Below, in pieces: positions 59,985 through 64,000 of a stretch of 64,000 nt of DNA. The stretch comes from Sandaracinus amylolyticus (GTDB lineage: Bacteria; Myxococcota_A; Polyangia; Polyangiales; Sandaracinaceae): positions 9,238,001 through 9,302,000 of the forward strand of contig NZ_CP011125.1 of assembly GCF_000737325.1 (NCBI RefSeq). Direction: 5' to 3'. The position numbers were made by a program, and so were the translations under genes. Below the pieces are notes generated by a model. That model had not been told where the DNA came from and ran no database searches. It worked only from the letters and a program-made list of their open reading frames with translations. The first letter of the stretch is position 1. Every line of letters begins with the position of its first letter.

Positions 59985-61421
59985 TCAGACGCGCGATTCG
60001 TCGCGACACGCCGCGAGCGCCTCCGCGACCGCGCTCGCGTCGGGCAGGCGATCGGTGGGCTCGATCGCGAGGCAGCGCGCGAGCACCGCACGCGCGTCGT
60101 CGGGCACGTCGGGAAGCGCGCGCACGAGCGTCGGGTCGTCCATCAGCGCGCGCATCGAGACCGCGCCGTCCACGTCGAGCGGTGAGCGACCGGTGAGCGC
60201 GTGGAACAGCACCGCGCCGAGCGCGAACACGTCGGCGCGCGCGTCGAGGCTCGCACCCTGGCGCTGCTCGGGCGCCATGTAGCGCGGAGACCCGGCGATG
60301 CGCGCCGCGCGCGTGCTCTCGATGCGCGGCTCGGACCCCGCGCCGATGCGCAGCGCGAGCCCGAAGTCGATCAGCTTCACGCGATCGGGATCGGCGGGCG
60401 ACGAGCTGAGCATCACGTTCTCGGGCTTCACGTCGCGGTGCACGATGCCCGCGGCGTGGGCCTCGGCGAGCGCGCGCGCGATCTGTCGTCCGACGTACAG
60501 CACGCGCGCGATCGACATGGGTCCTTCGCGCTCGACCACCTCGGCGAGCGTGCTGCCCGCGACGTGCTCCATCGCGCAGTAGAGGCGACCGTCCTCGGTG
60601 CGCCCGCGGTCGACGAGCCGCACCGTGCCGGGGTGCGAGAGCGACGCGAGGATGTCGATCTCGTTCGCGAGGCGCGCGCCCGCATCCCCGCGCGCGAGCT
60701 TGAGCGCGACGGGCCGGCCGAGCCCGGGGTGCTGCGCGAGCCACACCTCGCCCATGCCGCCCCCGCCGAGGCGCTCACGCAGTCGATAACGTCCCACGCG
60801 CTGCGCCTCGAGCGCGCGGCGCCGCAGCGCCCACAACGACTCGCCGCCGTACACCAGGAACGCGCCGCTCAGCGCCGCGAACCCGAGCGAGAGCGCGAGC
60901 GGCACCCACGCGCCGGGATCGTCGTAGTACGCGGCGTTGCGGTGCGTCAGCACCTCGGTGACCACGAACGCGATCGGGTACGCGAGCCAGGTCGCGCCGA
61001 GCGAGACGAGCCCCGCGCGCCACGGGCGCGGCACCGTGATGCCCTGCGCGAGCAGCGTGCACGAGAGGAAGATCGGCGTGGGCCCGCCCGGTCCGTGGTT
61101 CAGCGCGGCGAGCCCCACCGACGTACCGACGAAGAGCAGCGACTCGTAGACGCGGAGCTGCGCCGGCGTCGGGCGCAGGAAGAACCCGACGTAGCCGGCG
61201 AGCTGGATCGACGTCGCGAGCACGCGCGCGATCGTGAACTCGGTGTACGAGAGCCCGAACGTCTCGGTGACGACGACGTCGTTGGGGATGCCCACGACGT
61301 TCCACAAGAGGAGCCCGAGGCCGAGCACGCGCTGCAGGCGCGCGACGTTCGCGTCGTGCGCGCGCGCGTCGGGCGCGATCGCGTCGCTCGTCTGCACCGG
61401 ACCGAGCGTCTCAGCCCGCAT
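59985..61421 (-). CDS. Transmembrane Ser/Thr protein kinase (tandem copy 1)
   Basis: 478 residues. N-terminal half has about five membrane segments (for example QRVLGLGLLLWNVVGI, ALSLGFAALSGAFLVYG). Kinase domain from 211: GGGGMGEVWLAQH, Lys241, HRDVKPEN (328-330), DFG (352-354) and APEQ (383-386), all intact. The N-terminus overlaps the previous kinase's stop by 11 bases. Sensing through the membrane domain is likely. Confidence 0.92.
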   Translation of the reverse strand: MRAETLGPVQTSDAIAPDARAHDANVARLQRVLGLGLLLWNVVGIPNDVVVTETFGLSYTEFTIARVLATSIQLAGYVGFFLRPTPAQLRVYESLLFVGTSVGLAALNHGPGGPTPIFLSCTLLAQGITVPRPWRAGLVSLGATWLAYPIAFVVTEVLTHRNAAYYDDPGAWVPLALSLGFAALSGAFLVYGGESLWALRRRALEAQRVGRYRLRERLGGGGMGEVWLAQHPGLGRPVALKLARGDAGARLANEIDILASLSHPGTVRLVDRGRTEDGRLYCAMEHVAGSTLAEVVEREGPMSIARVLYVGRQIARALAEAHAAGIVHRDVKPENVMLSSSPADPDRVKLIDFGLALRIGAGSEPRIESTRAARIAGSPRYMAPEQRQGASLDARADVFALGAVLFHALTGRSPLDVDGAVSMRALMDDPTLVRALPDVPDDARAVLARCLAIEPTDRLPDASAVAEALAACRDESRV

Positions 61422-62970
61422 CGGCGATCCTCGTGGGCACGTCGTCGCTCGGCGGATGGCTGCGCGGTCGCGCGGTGATCGGTCGCGGACGATGGCGCGA
61501 CGCGAGCCCGGTCTCGGCGAGCGCCCGCGCGAGCTCGCCCGCGTCGGCGAAGCGCGCCGCGCGATCGCCGTCGAGGCAGCGCGTGACGAGGGCCTCGAGC
61601 GCGATCGGCACGTCGGCGCGGCGCGACGAGAGCGGCAGGATCGTCCCTGCCGCGTGGGCCGCGACGATCGCGAAGATCGTCGGCTCTTCGACCGGCGCGG
61701 CGCCCGCGATCGCGAAGTAGAGCACCGCGCCGAGCGCGTAGACGTCGGCGCGCGCATCGACGGGCTCGCCGAGCGCCTGCTCGAGCGACATGAAGCGCGG
61801 CGTGCCGACGAGCGCTCCGTCCGCCGTGAGCGCGCCGTCGGCGGCGAGGCTCTTCGCGATGCCGAAGTCGAGCACCTTCACGACGTCGTGCTCGCCGCCC
61901 TGCGACGTGACGAAGAGGTTCTCGGGCTTCACGTCGCGGTGCACGAGCCCGCGCGCGTGCGCCTCGGCGAGCGCACGCGCCGCCTGCAGCACGAGGTACG
62001 TCGCGCGCTCGGGCGAGAGCGGCCCCTCGCGCCGCACCAGCTCCGCGATCGTGCCGCCCTCGAGCAGCTCCATCGTGTAGTAGAGGTGCCCGTCGTCGGT
62101 CGTGCCGCAGTCGAGCACGCGCACCGTGCTCGGGTGCTCGAGCACCGCCGTCGCGCGCACCTCGCGCACGAAGCGCGCGCGCAGCGACTCGTCCGCGCGG
62201 TCACGCAGGATCTTGAGCGCCACCGCCCGCCCGAGCCCGGGATGGAACGCGCGGAACACGGTGCCCATCCCGCCCTCGCCGAGCTTCTCCTCGAGGCGAT
62301 AGCGACGTCGCTCGCGCGCGACGAGCACCTCGCGGCGGATGTGCCACTGCACGTGCATCCCCGAGCCCGCGAGCAGCGCGCCGACGAGCTGCGCGATCGC
62401 GCTCTCCTGGAAGTCGGCGGCGAGGCGCGGGTCGTCCCATTGCGCCGCGAGCGAGCCCGCGAAGCGCGAGGCCACGAGCAGCGTGATCGGCCACGCGAGC
62501 GTCGTCGCGACGAGCCACGGCCACGACCGACGCGCCGGCAGCGGCAGCGCGATCGCGAACGCGGTGAGCACGCACAGCACGCCGTGCGCGAACGGGCTCG
62601 TGATCCCGCCGTGCGCGATGCTCACGAGACCGCTCGCGATCGCCGGCACGACCACGCCGGTCGCGAGCACCGCGCGCTGCGCGCGATCGTCGAACGTGGC
62701 GCGCTGCGCGATGCGGAGCGCGACGACGATCCCCATCCACCCGGCGAGCTGCGGCGCCACGAAGCTCGCGAGCGACGCGCTCTCGCCCAGCGCGATCGGG
62801 AGGTAGACGAGCGCGACGATCGGCCAGAGGATCGCCGACGCCGCGAGCACCTCGCGCAGGCGGGTCACGTCGAGCGCGCGCTCTTCCGCGCGCACCGCGG
62901 CCTCGCTCTCGCCGTCGAGCGCGCCCGCGGTCGCGAGCCCTTCCGAGCCGCGCGCGTCGCTCCGGGTCAT
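61411..62970 (-). CDS. Transmembrane Ser/Thr protein kinase (tandem copy 2)
   Basis: 519 residues. N-terminal region with about six membrane segments (ASAILWPIVALVYLPIAL, ALRIAQRATFDD, WPWLVATTLAWPITLLVA). Kinase domain from about 221: GEGGMGTVFRAFH, Lys253, HRDVKPEN (344-346), DFG (368-370), with SLEQ in place of APEQ. First gene of the tandem pair; overlapping ends suggest one transcript. Confidence 0.92.
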   Translation of the reverse strand: MTRSDARGSEGLATAGALDGESEAAVRAEERALDVTRLREVLAASAILWPIVALVYLPIALGESASLASFVAPQLAGWMGIVVALRIAQRATFDDRAQRAVLATGVVVPAIASGLVSIAHGGITSPFAHGVLCVLTAFAIALPLPARRSWPWLVATTLAWPITLLVASRFAGSLAAQWDDPRLAADFQESAIAQLVGALLAGSGMHVQWHIRREVLVARERRRYRLEEKLGEGGMGTVFRAFHPGLGRAVALKILRDRADESLRARFVREVRATAVLEHPSTVRVLDCGTTDDGHLYYTMELLEGGTIAELVRREGPLSPERATYLVLQAARALAEAHARGLVHRDVKPENLFVTSQGGEHDVVKVLDFGIAKSLAADGALTADGALVGTPRFMSLEQALGEPVDARADVYALGAVLYFAIAGAAPVEEPTIFAIVAAHAAGTILPLSSRRADVPIALEALVTRCLDGDRAARFADAGELARALAETGLASRHRPRPITARPRSHPPSDDVPTRIADAG

Positions 62971-63149
62971 CTCGCGTGCATCTTACGCGAGTTTCCGCAG
63001 CAGCCGACGAATCCTCTGTGACGGCTCACTGGACGCGCGCATCGGCTCGCCCGCCGGTCCTCCCGTCCGCGCGCTTCGCGCGCTCCCGTCCGGGACCGAC
63101 GGGACGAGCACTCCAGCAAGTATCGCCGCGCGCGATAGAGTGCGCGCCG

Positions 63150-64000
63150 ATGACGAACGCGAAGGCCGCCGAGGCCGAGCTCACGTGGCGCGCGGTGCTC
63201 ACCGGTGCGGTGCTCGGCGGGGTGCTCTCGCTCTGCAACATCTACAGCGGGCTGCGCATCGGCTGGGGCTTCAACATGTCGATCACCGCGGCCCTGCTCG
63301 GCTGGGGCTTCTGGCGCGTGGTCGGCGGCGCGACGCGCGCACCGGCGTTCACGAAGCTCGAGAACAACCTCAACCAGACGGGCGCGAGCGCGGGCGCGTC
63401 GATCTCGTCCGCGGGCCTCGTCTCCGCGATCCCCGCGATGACGATGCTCACCGGGCGCGAGCTCTCGTACCCGGAGCTCGCGTGCTGGCTCTTCGTGATC
63501 GGCATGGTCGGCGTGACCGTCGGCATCGCGCTGCGACGTCAGATGATCGAGGTCGACAAGCTGCCCTTCGCAAACGGGATCGCGTCCGCGGAGACGCTCG
63601 ACAAGATGTACGCAGCGGGCGCGGACGCGGCGCGCAAGGTGCGCGCGCTCGTGGGCGCGGGCGCGCTCGCGGCGCTCACCAAGACGGTGCTGCACTTCGC
63701 GCACGTCGCGAGCGTCGCGGTGCCGGGCTCGCTCGCGGTCGGCGCGCGTCGCGCGAGCATGATGAACCTGACGGTCGCGATCGATCCGTCGCCGCTGATG
63801 ATCGCGGTCGGCGCGCTCGGCAGCGTGCGCACCGGGATCACGATGCTCTGCGGCGGGCTCTTCTCGTGGCTCGTGCTCGGCCCCTGGGTGATCGCGAACG
63901 GATGGGCCCAGGCGGGCGCCGACGATCCGACGCAGTCGTGGTTCGGCCCGATGGTGCGCTGGCTGCTGTGGCCCGGCGTGTCGATGATGGTCACGTCGTC
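63150..64000 (+). CDS. OPT-family transporter (3' end outside window)
   Basis: 283 residues visible from ATG: LTWRAVLTGAVLGGVLSLCNIYSGLRIGWGFNMS, the characteristic start of the oligopeptide/OPT family, followed by LNQTGASAGASISSAGL, PSPLMIAVGALGSVRTG and further membrane segments. Likely moves peptides or metal-chelates across the inner membrane. It diverges from the kinase pair; the 179-base gap has a GCGCGC-TTC-GCGCGC hairpin near 63076 flanked by TCCCGTCCG copies. Confidence 0.9.
   Translation, partial: MTNAKAAEAELTWRAVLTGAVLGGVLSLCNIYSGLRIGWGFNMSITAALLGWGFWRVVGGATRAPAFTKLENNLNQTGASAGASISSAGLVSAIPAMTMLTGRELSYPELACWLFVIGMVGVTVGIALRRQMIEVDKLPFANGIASAETLDKMYAAGADAARKVRALVGAGALAALTKTVLHFAHVASVAVPGSLAVGARRASMMNLTVAIDPSPLMIAVGALGSVRTGITMLCGGLFSWLVLGPWVIANGWAQAGADDPTQSWFGPMVRWLLWPGVSMMVTS

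Noticed and set aside
63061-63110. CRISPR-like short repeats near the OPT gene
   Set aside because: Only two TCCCGTCCG copies around one hairpin; no regular spacers.

Overview
The window is a very GC-rich bacterial chromosome segment. It carries many lipoprotein signal peptides (LxxC), Asp/Ala-rich linkers behind the lipobox, MopE-type Cys/Asp repeats with FG-GAP propeller repeats, a MYXO-CTERM-like tail and several membrane-anchored Ser/Thr kinases. This points to a myxobacterium (Myxococcota, Polyangiales, perhaps Sandaracinaceae-like). That assignment is inference from gene content. No rRNA, tRNA or CRISPR array was seen.

Layout. 0-4.4 kb: end of a large secreted repeat protein, a lipoprotein, a glutathione transferase-like gene, and a coupled ABM monooxygenase/iron-dependent dehydrogenase pair. 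4.4-8.1 kb: conflict-type small genes (a RelE/ParE-like toxin pair, an orphan SUKH-3 immunity protein, a PIN nuclease with an unusually large partner), closed by a strong bidirectional terminator. 8.1-12.4 kb: a repeat-rich zone. It holds a mirror-symmetric 21-bp-phased array, a DUF2200 gene, two oppositely oriented hexanucleotide tracts, an ankyrin gene and a decayed ISAzo13-type transposase. 12.4-16.4 kb: a NarL-type two-component pair, a membrane-dehydrogenase fusion and a GFA-type zinc protein. 16.4-17.8 kb: a four-helix-bundle gene, two more opposed hexamer tracts, and a DUF4274 gene whose 3' end is made of tract sequence. 17.8-22.1 kb: glycosyltransferase, then an ECF42-type sigma factor with an NmrA reductase and two YciI/DGPF proteins. 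22.3-30 kb: M23/propeller lipoprotein, glutaminase, and a kinase/PEGA-like/HTH operon. 30-33.3 kb: a four-gene molybdate operon with a fused HTH-substrate-binding regulator. 33.4-49 kb: mostly single metabolic or envelope genes (DHFR-like proteins, esterase, a Gly-rich lipoprotein, an aldo/keto reductase with an in-frame amber, hemerythrin, Kef-type antiporter, RhlE helicase, cupin). 49-56.4 kb: ATP-grasp, Gre-like, catalase-like, a cysteine dioxygenase-FAD fusion, a GH3 glucosidase lipoprotein and a YchJ-like protein. 56.5-64 kb: sensor kinase, a receiver lacking its phospho-acceptor Asp, an AraC regulator diverging from a PhlG-like gene, two tandem transmembrane Ser/Thr kinases and the start of an OPT transporter.

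How the genes work together. Several clusters look translationally coupled through 1-4 base start/stop overlaps: ABM-ADH, toxin pairs, HK-RR, the mod operon and the kinase operon. Signalling is heavy for 64 kb: three Ser/Thr kinases, two histidine kinases, two receivers, one ECF sigma factor, one AraC, one HTH-PBP and one HTH-TPR regulator. The most unusual DNA is non-coding: the 21-bp mirror array at 8939-9410 and the four hexamer tracts, which occur as two inverted pairs.
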